This document shows, piece by piece, positions 19,964 to 30,287 of a stretch of 64,000 bases of DNA. The stretch lies in assembly GCA_020637165.1 (NCBI GenBank), contig JACJWN010000005.1:310001-374000 (forward strand), in the 5' to 3' direction. Position 1 is the first letter of the stretch. Every line of letters starts with the position of its first letter. The position numbers and the translations under genes were made by a program. The DNA is from Mycolicibacterium sp. GTDB lineage: Bacteria > Actinomycetota > Actinomycetes > Mycobacteriales > Mycobacteriaceae. The notes below the pieces were generated by a model that did no database searches, was not told where the DNA came from, and saw only the letters and a program-made list of their open reading frames with translations.

Positions 19964-21085
19964 GTGCGACTGGTGAAAACCTCATTGTGGCCGGTCGCGG
20001 CGTGTGCGGTGGTCGCGGCGGGATTGCTGCAGCCGGCCCCGGCGCAGGCCGCCGCCCACGGGGTGGTGGCCCGCGAGGTCGGCTTGGCGGCCACCGTGTT
20101 GACCTTCGAGGGCGGTCTGGCCGGGATCCAGCCGTTCCTGCACTTCACTCCGCTGCAACTCGGCGGGAGCCTGTGCGCCGCACCCAGCACCTGCCGGCCG
20201 GTCAACTACCCGGCCTGGCCGCTGGGCCAGTACTTCAACAACCAGGGTGCCGACCGCCTGCAGGCCACACTCGACGAGGTCGCCACCGGCGGGGAGCCGA
20301 TCACCTTGTTCGGGCACAGCCAGGGCGGCCAGGTGATCTACACCGCGCTGCGTCGCTGGGCGCAGGACCCGGCCTCCGCTCCCGACCCGGGCCAGGTCTC
20401 CTGGGTGTCCATCGGCAACCCGGAGAACGTGGTGGGCGGCCGCGCCCCCAACCCGGTGCCGGACTACTCCCCGTACAGCGGCATCGAGGTGATCAAGCAG
20501 TACGACGGATGGGCGGACGTCCCCACCGACAAAGGCAATGTGCTGGCCGCGATCAACGCGGCGCTGGGCAGGTCGTCGGCGCACGTCTTCGGGTACTTCG
20601 ACGTCGACCTGAACGACCCCGCCAACATCCGCTACACGCCGGACAACCCCGACGGCTCACCGGGCGCCATCACCTACGTCTTCGTCCCCAACCCGATGCT
20701 TCCGCTGGTCGGCGCGACCGGACCGCTGGCGCCGCTGCTCAACCCGGTGCTGGACCCGATCCTGCGCCCGATCGTCGAAGCGGCCTATCAGCGGCCGTTC
20801 GACGTTCCGGCGCCGTCGTCGGCGGTTGCGGCACCGGCGCCGGCGGCGTCAGTAGGTGTCGTAGCTGATCCGGTGGCGGAAGTACAGGTGCTGGACGACG
20901 GTGACCCCGACCAGGATCAGAAAAAGGATCAGCGCCATCACCGCCGCGCGGCCGATGGCGGCGGCGCCGAACGCCTCGGCGTAAATCCGGTGCGCGACAA
21001 GGTCGGTGCGACCCGCCGGGCCGCCGCCGGTCAGCGCGTAAACGGTGTCAAAGACCTGCGCCGCGCTGACCACGCCGGTCACTGA
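19964..21085 (+). CDS. Secreted PE-PPE-domain serine hydrolase, inserted between uspB and uspA
   Basis: 373 residues from GTG 19964 (GTG 19973 also possible). A signal peptide ends at AQA (about 28; VVAAGLLQPAPAQA). A PE-PPE (alpha/beta hydrolase, cutinase-like) domain covers about 45-270 with nucleophile elbow GHSQGG, a later Asp/His region (PSPY...GWADVPTDKGN; SSAHVFGYFDVD) and the family phrase TYVFVPNP. Related mycobacterial proteins are esterases. Residues after about 295 are Asp/Arg/Gly-rich and are encoded antisense to the last 237 bp of uspA, so the tail looks accidental. It sits inside the otherwise conserved uspABC order. Confidence 0.82.
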   Translation: MRLVKTSLWPVAACAVVAAGLLQPAPAQAAAHGVVAREVGLAATVLTFEGGLAGIQPFLHFTPLQLGGSLCAAPSTCRPVNYPAWPLGQYFNNQGADRLQATLDEVATGGEPITLFGHSQGGQVIYTALRRWAQDPASAPDPGQVSWVSIGNPENVVGGRAPNPVPDYSPYSGIEVIKQYDGWADVPTDKGNVLAAINAALGRSSAHVFGYFDVDLNDPANIRYTPDNPDGSPGAITYVFVPNPMLPLVGATGPLAPLLNPVLDPILRPIVEAAYQRPFDVPAPSSAVAAPAPAASVGVVADPVAEVQVLDDGDPDQDQKKDQRHHRRAADGGGAERLGVNPVRDKVGATRRAAAGQRVNGVKDLRRADHAGH

Positions 21086-21721
21086 GACGAAGAAGAATGT
21101 CGGGCGCAGCATCGGCAGCGTGATGTGCCAGAACCGCTGCCAGGCGGTGGCCCCGTCAATGCGGGCCGCGGCGTGCACCTGCGGCGGGATGCCCAGGATC
21201 CCGGCCAGGAAGAACAGCGCGACGTAGCCGACGTTGGTCCACACCGTCACCGCCGAGACCACCGGTAGCGCCAGGCCCGGATCGGTCAGCCACTCGATAC
21301 GACGGCCCAGCACCGTGCTGACCACCCCGTCGGTGGGGGCCAGGATCCAGCGCCACAGCACCGCCACCGCCAGTGGCGAGCAGATCCACGGGATCACGTA
21401 CAGCGCCCGGAACATGCCGGTGCCGGGCAGGCCGCGGGCCAGCATCGCCGCCGCGGCCAGGCCCAGCACCACCTGTGCCGGCACCACGATCGCGATGAAC
21501 GCGCACGTCACCAGCAGCGAGTTGCCGAACGACGGGTCGGTCAGCACCGAGTGCCAATTGTCCAGTCCCACATAGCGGATCGGCCCCAGCAGGTCCCAGC
21601 GGTGCAGGCTCAGCCACATCACAACCAGCATCGGTAGCAGCAGGAAGCACGCCACCCCGAACAGGCTGGGCGCGAGCAGGCCGTACCCCAACAGTGTGGA
21701 GTGCGCGCGGCGCCGGTTCAC
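20849..21721 (-). CDS. uspA: Sugar ABC transporter permease UspA
   Basis: 290 residues from the GTG at 21721. MalF-type permease with about six helices and the EAA motif (VHAAARIDGATAWQRFWHITLPMLRP). It should pair with UspB in the amino-sugar importer; no ATPase gene is nearby, as in M. tuberculosis. Its 3' 237 bp are overlapped by the antisense tail of the PE-PPE gene. Because that gene lies between uspA and uspB, read-through or a separate promoter for uspBC must be assumed. Confidence 0.9.
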   Translation of the reverse strand: MNRRRAHSTLLGYGLLAPSLFGVACFLLLPMLVVMWLSLHRWDLLGPIRYVGLDNWHSVLTDPSFGNSLLVTCAFIAIVVPAQVVLGLAAAAMLARGLPGTGMFRALYVIPWICSPLAVAVLWRWILAPTDGVVSTVLGRRIEWLTDPGLALPVVSAVTVWTNVGYVALFFLAGILGIPPQVHAAARIDGATAWQRFWHITLPMLRPTFFFVSVTGVVSAAQVFDTVYALTGGGPAGRTDLVAHRIYAEAFGAAAIGRAAVMALILFLILVGVTVVQHLYFRHRISYDTY

Positions 21722-21755
21722 GCCAGTAATTAAAGCCCCCGGTTACGGTGTAACG

Positions 21756-23272
<1,517 letters not shown>

Positions 23273-23276
<4 letters not shown>

Positions 23277-24646
23277 TCCCCGCCCAGGAGATCGTCGAAC
23301 TGGCGCTGCGGGCGGCAACGGCGTCGGGGCGTTGCGACGAGACCGTTGTCATCGTCACCGACCGCTCGGACGCCTCGCTGCGCTGGGCGGGGAATTCGAT
23401 GACCACTAACGGGGTGGCGACCAGCCGGTCGGTGGCGGTGATTTCCGTTGTCCGCAAAGGGGGTACGGCCCATGTCGGGGCGGTGCGTTCCAGTGCGGTG
23501 TCGGAGGAGTCGGTCGGGGAGTTGGTGGCCGCCGCCGAGCGGGCCGCTCACGCCGCACCGGAGGCCCGTGACGCCGCACCGCTGATCACCGGGACCGGCG
23601 AGCCCGCCGATTGGGGCGACCCCGTCCCGGGCACCGGGGCGGGAGCCTTCGCCGAGGTGGCCCGGGGGCTGTCGGCCGGGTTCGGCGGCGGTGACCGGCT
23701 CTACGGCTTCGCCCACCACGTCGTGGAGACGACGTTCCTGGCCACCTCCACCGGGGTGCGCCGCCGGTTCACCCAGCCCACCGGGTCGGTGGAGATCAAC
23801 GCCAAACGCGGCCAGGCCAGCGCGTGGGCCGGTATCAGCACACCGTGGTTCGCCCAGGTGCCCATCGACGCCATGCTGGCGGAGCTCTCGTTGCGGCTGG
23901 ACTGGTCGGCCCGCACCGTCGAACTGCCCGCCGGGCGGTACGAAACCCTGATGCCGCCCTCGACGGTCGCGGACATGATGATCTACCTCGGCTGGTCGAT
24001 GGACGGCCGTGGCGCCCAGGAGGGCCGCAGCGCCCTGTCGGCGCCGGGTGGCGGAACGCGGGTGGGGGAGCGGCTCACCGATCTGGGCCTGACCCTGTAC
24101 TCCGACCCGTATGCACCTGGCCTGGAGTGCTCGCCGTTCGTGCACACCGCCACCGCATCGGAGCGGATCTCGTTGTTCGACAACGGCCTGGACATCGATC
24201 GGGTGGACTGGATTCGTGACGGCGCCATCCACGCGCTGCCCTATCCGCGCGCGGCGGCAGCGGAGTTCGGCACCGAGGTGGCCGTGCCGGCCGACAACCT
24301 GCTGATGACCGGTGGCACAAAGGATCTCGCGGACATGATCGCCTCCACCGAGCGCGGTCTGCTGCTGACCACGCTGTGGTACATCCGCACGGTCGACCCC
24401 ACCACCCTGCTGCTGACCGGGCTCACCCGCGACGGGGTGTACCTGATCGAGGACGGCGAGATCACCGCCGAGGTCAACAACTTCCGGTTCAACGAGAGCC
24501 CGCTGGACCTGCTGCGGCGGGCCACCGAGGCCGGGGCGCCGGAGATCACCCTGCCCCGGGAGTGGAGCGACTGGGCCACCCGCGCGGTGATGCCGACCCT
24601 GCGGATACCGGACTTCCACATGTCCTCGGTGAGCCAGGCGCACTAG
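23273..24646 (+). CDS. pmbA: TldE/PmbA family protein, partner of TldD
   Basis: 457 residues from a GTG overlapping the tldD stop. It has the TldD/PmbA fold but no HExxxH, as expected for the non-catalytic partner. Typical elements are RWAGNSMTTNGVATSRSVAV near the N-terminus and TKDLADMIASTERGLLLTTLWYIR near residue 345. It should form the heterodimeric protease with the preceding gene. It corresponds to Rv2314c. Confidence 0.92.
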
Positions 24647-24648
24647 GT

Positions 24649-24690
24649 TTGACAGCAGCACATCATATTTTTTGATGCTAAGCTGTCACC
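24649..24690 (+). promoter_or_regulatory. vapBC promoter/operator with leaderless start
   Basis: TTGACA at 24649-24654 could be a -35. TAAGCT at 24679-24684 fits the mycobacterial -10 TANNNT, with six bases then the GTG of vapB, so transcription probably starts at the start codon itself. TGACAGC/GCTGTCA and nested GCACATCA/TGATGC form an interrupted palindrome over the same bases, a likely VapB(C) operator. An A/T-rich core stands out from the GC-rich surroundings. Confidence 0.6.
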
Positions 24691-24945
24691 GTGAGGACGA
24701 CCGTGACCTTGGACGATGACACCTTGGCAGTGATTCATCGGCGTATGCGCGAGCGTGGTGTGTCCTTTAAGGCCGCCCTCAATGATGCGATCCGGGAAGG
24801 TGCGCATCAGCGTCCTGCACCAAAGCCGTTCAGCACCCGGACCGCTGATCTCGGCGTTCCGACGGTCAACCTCGATCGTGCCTTGCAGATAGCGGCCGAA
24901 CTTGAAGACGAGGAGCTGATTCGTCGTCAGCGGCGGGGCGCGTGA
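24691..24945 (+). CDS. vapB: VapB-type antitoxin
   Basis: 84 residues. The N-terminus (VRTTVTLDDDTLAVIHRRM) is a ribbon-helix-helix DNA-binding domain. The C-terminus (PTVNLDRALQIAAELEDEELIRRQ) is the toxin-neutralising part. There is no room for a ribosome-binding site between the probable -10 and the GTG, so translation is likely leaderless. Its stop overlaps the vapC GTG. Confidence 0.88.
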   Translation: MRTTVTLDDDTLAVIHRRMRERGVSFKAALNDAIREGAHQRPAPKPFSTRTADLGVPTVNLDRALQIAAELEDEELIRRQRRGA

Positions 24946-25376
24946 AGATCGTCGATGCCAATGTGCTTCTCTACGCCGTCAATTCGGCGAGCGAGCATCA
25001 CCGAACCAGCCGACGATGGCTAGACGACGCGTTGTCCGGGTCCGACACCGTCGGCTTCGCCTGGATGCCCCTGCTCGCTTTCGTCCGGCTGACAACCAAG
25101 GTGGGGCTGTTTCCGTCCCCGCTGCTTCCGGGGGAGGCGATCCTTCAGGTCAACGAGTGGCTGGCGCCGCCCAGTGCGGTGGTCGTCGGCCCGACGGCGC
25201 GCCATGCCGATGTGCTGGGCGGCCTTCTGGCGGGCGTCGGAACCGGGGGCAATCTGGTCAGTGACGGGCATCTTGCGGCGCTGGCCGTCGAGCACCGCGC
25301 CACGATCGTCAGCTACGACAGCGACTTCAGCAGGTTCAAGTCGGTCGAGTGGTTGACACCGGACGCCCTGCTCTGA
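24942..25376 (+). CDS. vapC: VapC-type PIN-domain ribonuclease toxin
   Basis: 144 residues. The PIN-domain acidic residues are in place: Asp4 in KIVDANVLLY, Asp in GGNLVSDGHLAALA (about 118) and Asp in ATIVSYDSDFSRF (about 136-138). VapC toxins cut tRNA or rRNA and are held inactive by VapB. The GTG start overlaps the antitoxin stop, giving coupled translation. The pair lies at the start of an accessory stretch that replaces the conserved order downstream of pmbA. Confidence 0.9.
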   Translation: MKIVDANVLLYAVNSASEHHRTSRRWLDDALSGSDTVGFAWMPLLAFVRLTTKVGLFPSPLLPGEAILQVNEWLAPPSAVVVGPTARHADVLGGLLAGVGTGGNLVSDGHLAALAVEHRATIVSYDSDFSRFKSVEWLTPDALL

Positions 25377-25474
25377 CTCGGTTGGTTGGAGCCACGGACC
25401 CTTCAGGCCGCTGCGGGGGGTCTGCCCGCGCCGCTTGGCGGCCGCGGGAACGTGTGGGGTCTAGCGTGGGCGGT

Positions 25475-25846
25475 ATGGGTTTGCCCAGCGATGACGAGGA
25501 TCTGGAGCCGGATGGCCGCGTTGACGGCTTTATGGATCGCGGCGAGGTTGTTCGCAGAGGCTGGGATGCCGAGGCGGGTGAGTACGCCTTGGGCGATCCG
25601 GTGGTACTGGGCCCGGGCGCACCGCCGGAGGATGGTTCCTGCGGCCAGTTCGCGGTGCAGTTTCATGCCACCACGTCGATGGTGGCCGGGCTCAAACGCA
25701 TTGCCGACGCGCGCGAGGTGAGTGTGCCGGAGTTGTGCCGGCAGGTCATCGGTGTGTTCGTTGCCCAGCAGGAGGGCGAGCTGGCTGCGTTGTTGGCCGC
25801 TGAGACGGAGGTGACCGAGTACCGGCCCAGCCTGGGCCACTCGTAG
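25475..25846 (+). CDS. Small acidic protein of unknown function with helical C-terminal half
   Basis: 123 residues from the ATG at 25475 (the frame is open from 25349 but overlaps vapC). The N-terminal half is Asp/Gly-rich without recognisable motifs. Residues 65-105 (TSMVAGLKRIADAREVSVPELCRQVI...) look like a helical DNA-binding-type element similar in pattern to ribbon-helix-helix proteins. Third codon positions are G/C-rich, supporting real coding. Not recognised; a regulator is possible but unproved. Confidence 0.6.
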   Translation: MGLPSDDEDLEPDGRVDGFMDRGEVVRRGWDAEAGEYALGDPVVLGPGAPPEDGSCGQFAVQFHATTSMVAGLKRIADAREVSVPELCRQVIGVFVAQQEGELAALLAAETEVTEYRPSLGHS

Positions 25847-25957
25847 TCGCGACCGCGGGTGGGATTCGCGTCCGCGGGGAGGAGTGCAGCGTCGCTGAGA
25901 AGGGTGTCGCTGAGGGGATAGCCTGAATCCGACATGCAGCTTGACCGAGAGGTGCCG

Positions 25958-26995
25958 ATGAAGGTCGCGAGGTCTCTGTTAGCGGCCGCCATCGTCGGAA
26001 TCACATTGCTCGTAGCGGCGTGTGGCGGCACGGGGCCGTTGGGCCGAGGTGGGACAGTCACCGTCTACAGCGCCGACGGGTTGGGTGCCTGGTACTTCAG
26101 CCAGTTCTACAAGTTCACCCAACTCACCGGAATCAACGTGAACCTGGTTGAAGCCGGATCCGGTGACGTGGTGTCACGCGTCGAGAAGGAACAGCCGAAC
26201 CCGCAGGCAGACCTGTTGGTGACCTTGCCGCCCTTCATTCAGAAGGCCGAGCAGTCGGGTCTGCTGCAGCCCGCAGGGATCGACACCAGCGGCATCGACC
26301 CCGGCCTTATCGACCCGGGTGGCCTTTTCGTGCCGATCGTCGAGAACGCGTTGTCCTTCATCGCAAACCCGGATACAAATCCGCAACCGAGCAGTTGGAA
26401 CGATCTTCTCAAGCCGCAGTTCAAGGGAAAGCTGCAGTACTCGACACCCGGCCAGGCCGGCGACGGCACAGCGGTGTTGGTGCTGCTGCAGCACCTGATG
26501 GGTAAGCGGGGTGCGCTGGACTATCTGGCCAAGCTCCAGGTCAACAACGTCGGTCCGGCATCCTCGACCGGGGGACTGCAACCCAAGGTCAGCAACGGCG
26601 AACTGCTGGTTGCCAACGGCGATGTCCAGATGAACCTGGGCTCGCTGAGAAGCTACGGATCGAAGTTCAACATCTTCTTCCCGGCGATGCCCGACAACAG
26701 CCGCACCACGGTGTCACTGCCCTACGTTGCCGGTCTCGCCAAGGGTGCACCCCAGCGGGACGGTGCCAGGAAACTGTTGGCCTTCCTGATCTCCGACGAC
26801 GTGCAAACCACAGTCGGGCCGGAGGCGTTCGGAATCTCTGTGAAGGAGTCGATCGCCGATTCATCGATGCTCACCGACCCCAAAGGGCCGGCTGCCCTGC
26901 TCAGCGGTGTGCAGGTGTGGGTGCCGGACTGGACCGCTGTGCTGTCCGACCTCGACGCCGATATCGCCGCCTATCAGAAGGCGATCGGTAGCTGA
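25958..26995 (+). CDS. Orphan family-1 solute-binding lipoprotein (Fe3+/phosphonate-type ABC SBP)
   Basis: 345 residues from the ATG at 25958, preceded by GAGAGG at five bases. A lipoprotein signal peptide ends LLVAACGG, with lipidation at Cys about 24. The mature part is a periplasmic-binding fold: TVTVYSADGLGAWYFSQFYK at the N-terminus, QADLLVTLPPF, and GARKLLAFLISDDVQ near the end, as in iron(III) and 2-aminoethylphosphonate binding proteins. No permease or ATPase gene is adjacent, so it either serves a transporter elsewhere or has another role. Ligand unknown. Confidence 0.82.
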   Translation: MKVARSLLAAAIVGITLLVAACGGTGPLGRGGTVTVYSADGLGAWYFSQFYKFTQLTGINVNLVEAGSGDVVSRVEKEQPNPQADLLVTLPPFIQKAEQSGLLQPAGIDTSGIDPGLIDPGGLFVPIVENALSFIANPDTNPQPSSWNDLLKPQFKGKLQYSTPGQAGDGTAVLVLLQHLMGKRGALDYLAKLQVNNVGPASSTGGLQPKVSNGELLVANGDVQMNLGSLRSYGSKFNIFFPAMPDNSRTTVSLPYVAGLAKGAPQRDGARKLLAFLISDDVQTTVGPEAFGISVKESIADSSMLTDPKGPAALLSGVQVWVPDWTAVLSDLDADIAAYQKAIGS

Positions 26996-27027
26996 AAACG
27001 GCTCTGATGACTCAATGTGAGGTCCGC

Positions 27028-29421
27028 TTACCCGGTCACCTCACCGTCCTCGGCAAGTCGGACGACGCCCGACTCGCCGTCGAGCACGACAAGGTCGCCG
27101 GTCCGGAAGACCCGGGTCGCTGTGCGCGTGTTGACCACCGCGGGTAGCCCGTATTCGCGGGCCACCACCGCTCCGTGCGAGACGGCACTGCCGATGTCGG
27201 TGACCAGTCCGGCGATCAGGCTGAAGTAGGGGGTCCAGCCGACGTCGGTGATCGGTGCGATGAGGATCTCGCCGCGTTGCAGCGCGGCGGCCTCGTCCAG
27301 GTTGCGGACGATCCGCGCAATGCCGGTGACGCGCCCCCGGCTCACCGGCGCCCCGCGGACGACGCCGGGGGAGTCGGCTGCCACCCGATCCAGATCGAGT
27401 CGCGCGGGTTCGCCCTGGAAGACGTCCGGGAATTCGTAGCGCTCCTGCTCTGCGAATGCCTGCCGGCGGGCGAGGGCCGTGGCGGCCAGTGATGCGTCAT
27501 CGCCCCGGGCCAGCCGGCCGAGTTCGTCATGGGTCAGGAAGTACAACGCATCGGCATCCGGCAGCAGCCCTTCGGTGACCATCAATGCCGCCAGGGCGCG
27601 ATAGGCCTTCTTGAACCGGGTGGTGACCGCGACGAGACCGGACTTGGTCTCTTCCCGCGCCCGGACCGCCCGTCGGGCCAGCCCGGCCAGCGCCCTGACG
27701 GCGACGCCGGCCTCATTGGTCCGGATGGCCGTGGCGCGGTGGGCCTCCTCCGGTCCGCCCTGACGCAGCGACACCTGCAGCGATCGGATCACCGGCAGCG
27801 GGTCCTCCCGCCACTCCGGTTGACGCAGTTCCAGTTCCTTGATGGCGCGGTGGCCGTGGGTGCGCAGATACCGCTCGAACTCCGCGCGTGCCGCCCCCGC
27901 GGCCGATGAACGGATCCAGGCCAGCGCCTCCTCAGGCCGGGCCTGGACGAAGGACGCCTCGTCGTTGGCGTCGGCGGCGATCTCGGTCGCGATGCGTTCG
28001 GTACCGGTGACGATGTCGGCGCTCTCCACACCGGCGGCCCCGGCCAGCAGGGCGGCGGCGGTCGCGTGGTCGGCCTCGGACGGGTCGCGGCCCCCGGCGA
28101 TCACCCCGAGCAGGGTGGGCGTGAGGACACCGGAGCCGGCCGAGGAGATCAGGTGGTAATTCATCGCGTCGAAAATGGACGCGAACCGGCTGTCGATTTC
28201 CTGCCACGCCGCCGCGGCGGTCGGGGCCTCCGGGATGTGCAGTTCGGCAACCAGGCGTCGCATCTGACGGCGCGCCCTGGGTTGGCCGAGCAGATACCTG
28301 ATGTAGCGGATCCCGTTGGCGGCGCGGCGCCGCCGCGGCGGTGGCGGGGCGCCGCTGATGGTGAACTCGGTGACCGGCCGCCCGCACACCGAGAGCGCCA
28401 GCTGCTGGGCGCTGGAACCGATTGCGTGCGTTGCGGTCTCGCTCATGGTGCTCAGATTGAGGAACAGATGCCCGGAGTTCATGATCACGAATCGCATCTG
28501 CGGGAGCACGGATTGTTGAATCCCGATCTGCACGTGCATCATCTGCATCCCGACGTCGATGCTGCGGGCGGTGAACGAATACGACAGCGGCGTGCAGGCG
28601 CCCGGGAACATCTCGCCGACGTTGCAGCGGGTGAAGACGTGCGTCGGATCGGCGATCGGGGTGTCGAGTTCGTTGGGGTCGGCCGGCAGGTTTGTGATGG
28701 GCCGCGCCTGCAGCCAATGGATGTCGCCGGCGCCGTCGACCGCCCATTCCAGGTCCAGCGGGCACCCCTCGGCGGCTTCGGCCGCCAGCGCCGAGGCCAC
28801 CAGGCTGCGCAGTGCAGCGTCACCCAGAATCGCTGTCGTTCCGGCGATTCGGGCTTCCCGGGTGTTCCCGCTGCGGTCCAGGACGACATGGTCGGGGGAG
28901 GCGTGACCGCTCACCAGCGCCTCACCCAGGCCCCTGACCGCGTCGACGATCACCCGGTCGCGCCGTCCGGTGACGGGGTCGGCGGTGAAGAGCACGCCTG
29001 CGGCCGCCGCGGGAACCATGTTCTGGACCACGACGGACATAGCCGATTCGTCGTTCACCGGTGCGTTCTGCCGGCGGTAGGCGGATGCCCGGTGGTTGTG
29101 CAGCGAGGCCAGGCAGACGTCGATCGCCTCCCGCAGGGGTTCAATGCCGACGACGTCGAGGACCGTCTCGTACTGGCCGGCGAAGCTTGCTTCGGCGGAA
29201 TCCTCGCCAAGTGCCGATGAGCGAACCGCGACCGGACCGCCGCCCAGCCGCAGAAGGTGGGTCTCGAGATCCTCTGGCAGATCGCCGGGGGTCGCGCCGA
29301 CGATCACGAAGGCCGGCGGCACCCTGAGGCCGAGCTTGGTGAGTTTCGCCAAACCCGCGGCCTTTCCGCCGACCGGGGTGTCCCCGAGGTCGTCAAGGGT
29401 CAAGATCTGAGCAGCGGTCAT
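27028..29421 (-). CDS. PEP-utilising enzyme, PEP synthase / rifampicin phosphotransferase-like
   Basis: 797 residues from the ATG at 29421, with GGAAGGA six bases upstream. An N-terminal ATP-grasp PEP/pyruvate-binding domain (VGGKAAGLAKLTKLG; VRSSALGEDSAEASFAGQYETV) is followed by a long helical middle region (about 310-680). A C-terminal swivelling His domain (DIGSAVSHGAVVAREYGLP) carries the phospho-accepting His. This three-part order is that of rifampicin phosphotransferase and of PEP synthase fragments lacking the TIM barrel. It could inactivate a drug or phosphorylate another small molecule; sequence alone cannot say. Downstream of it on the same strand lies only the SBP gene on the opposite strand. 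Confidence 0.78.
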   Translation of the reverse strand: MTAAQILTLDDLGDTPVGGKAAGLAKLTKLGLRVPPAFVIVGATPGDLPEDLETHLLRLGGGPVAVRSSALGEDSAEASFAGQYETVLDVVGIEPLREAIDVCLASLHNHRASAYRRQNAPVNDESAMSVVVQNMVPAAAAGVLFTADPVTGRRDRVIVDAVRGLGEALVSGHASPDHVVLDRSGNTREARIAGTTAILGDAALRSLVASALAAEAAEGCPLDLEWAVDGAGDIHWLQARPITNLPADPNELDTPIADPTHVFTRCNVGEMFPGACTPLSYSFTARSIDVGMQMMHVQIGIQQSVLPQMRFVIMNSGHLFLNLSTMSETATHAIGSSAQQLALSVCGRPVTEFTISGAPPPPRRRRAANGIRYIRYLLGQPRARRQMRRLVAELHIPEAPTAAAAWQEIDSRFASIFDAMNYHLISSAGSGVLTPTLLGVIAGGRDPSEADHATAAALLAGAAGVESADIVTGTERIATEIAADANDEASFVQARPEEALAWIRSSAAGAARAEFERYLRTHGHRAIKELELRQPEWREDPLPVIRSLQVSLRQGGPEEAHRATAIRTNEAGVAVRALAGLARRAVRAREETKSGLVAVTTRFKKAYRALAALMVTEGLLPDADALYFLTHDELGRLARGDDASLAATALARRQAFAEQERYEFPDVFQGEPARLDLDRVAADSPGVVRGAPVSRGRVTGIARIVRNLDEAAALQRGEILIAPITDVGWTPYFSLIAGLVTDIGSAVSHGAVVAREYGLPAVVNTRTATRVFRTGDLVVLDGESGVVRLAEDGEVTG

Positions 29422-29528
29422 ATCGGTCCTTCCGCGCAGCGCCCGCGGATTCCTGCCGACAAGTGTGCTGCAACGATGGGTCGAGACGGGGCGAAACAGG
29501 CGCGGCGCCGCGACATCGGCCCCGGAAG

Positions 29529-30245
29529 CTACCTCCGTGTCGCGAGGTAGACGGTCGCCGCGGACCGTCCTCCGGTCAGCGGGTTGTCGAACCAGACCGA
29601 ATGGGCCTCGACGTCGCTGAACACCGACTCCAGGAGTGAGAGGAAGTCGTCGTCGGGGGGATCGTCGGACCACATGGCGAACACACCGCCGGGGTGCAGC
29701 CGTGCGGAAACCGCGCTGAGCCCGTCGCGGCTGTAGAAGTGTGCGTGGTGATCGGCTAGCAGGTGCTGGGGCGAATGGTCGATATCGAGCAGGACCGCGT
29801 CGTAGGTCCGGCCCGGTTGGTCGGGGTCGAATCCCGCCGCGCCGGTGGCGGCGGCGAAGAAGTCCGCACTCACCAGTCTCACGCGGTCATCGGCGGCCAG
29901 ACCGGCCGTCTGCGGTAAAAGGTCTCGGCGGTGCCAGTCGATGACCGCATCGGAGTACTCGATGACGGTCAGCGCCCGAACCCGACTGCACTGCAGGGCT
30001 TCTTGCGCCGTGTAGCCGAGGCCCAGGCCGCCGATGACCACGTCCAGTTCGGTCCCCGGCGTGCGCTCCAGGGCCAGCCGGGCCAACTCCTTTTCGGCGA
30101 CGGTGAACAAGCTCGACATCAGGTGCTCGTCGTCGAGTTTGACCTCGTAGACATCGGCGCGCACGGTCAGGTCGAAGCGGCGCCGCAGGCTGAACACACC
30201 CATCGGGGTCTGCTGCCAGCCGAGTTCCTCGAAACGTGCGCCCAC
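29529..30245 (-). CDS. Spermidine-synthase-fold (Rossmann methyltransferase-like) protein
   Basis: 238 residues from the GTG at 30245, just short of the divergent photolyase start. It shows the SAM/dcSAM-type nucleotide-binding turn VVIGGLGLGYTAQEAL (about 85), acidic VIEYSDAVIDWH, and YDAVLLDIDHSP in the active-site region, as in spermine/spermidine synthase family members. Many such actinobacterial proteins are not true polyamine synthases, so the substrate is open. The frame is open upstream to 30587 only as antisense of the photolyase gene. Confidence 0.75.
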   Translation of the reverse strand: MGARFEELGWQQTPMGVFSLRRRFDLTVRADVYEVKLDDEHLMSSLFTVAEKELARLALERTPGTELDVVIGGLGLGYTAQEALQCSRVRALTVIEYSDAVIDWHRRDLLPQTAGLAADDRVRLVSADFFAAATGAAGFDPDQPGRTYDAVLLDIDHSPQHLLADHHAHFYSRDGLSAVSARLHPGGVFAMWSDDPPDDDFLSLLESVFSDVEAHSVWFDNPLTGGRSAATVYLATRR

Positions 30246-30287
30246 CGAACCGACAGTAGTGCGTCGTTGCCGTCTACCATCGCTGCG

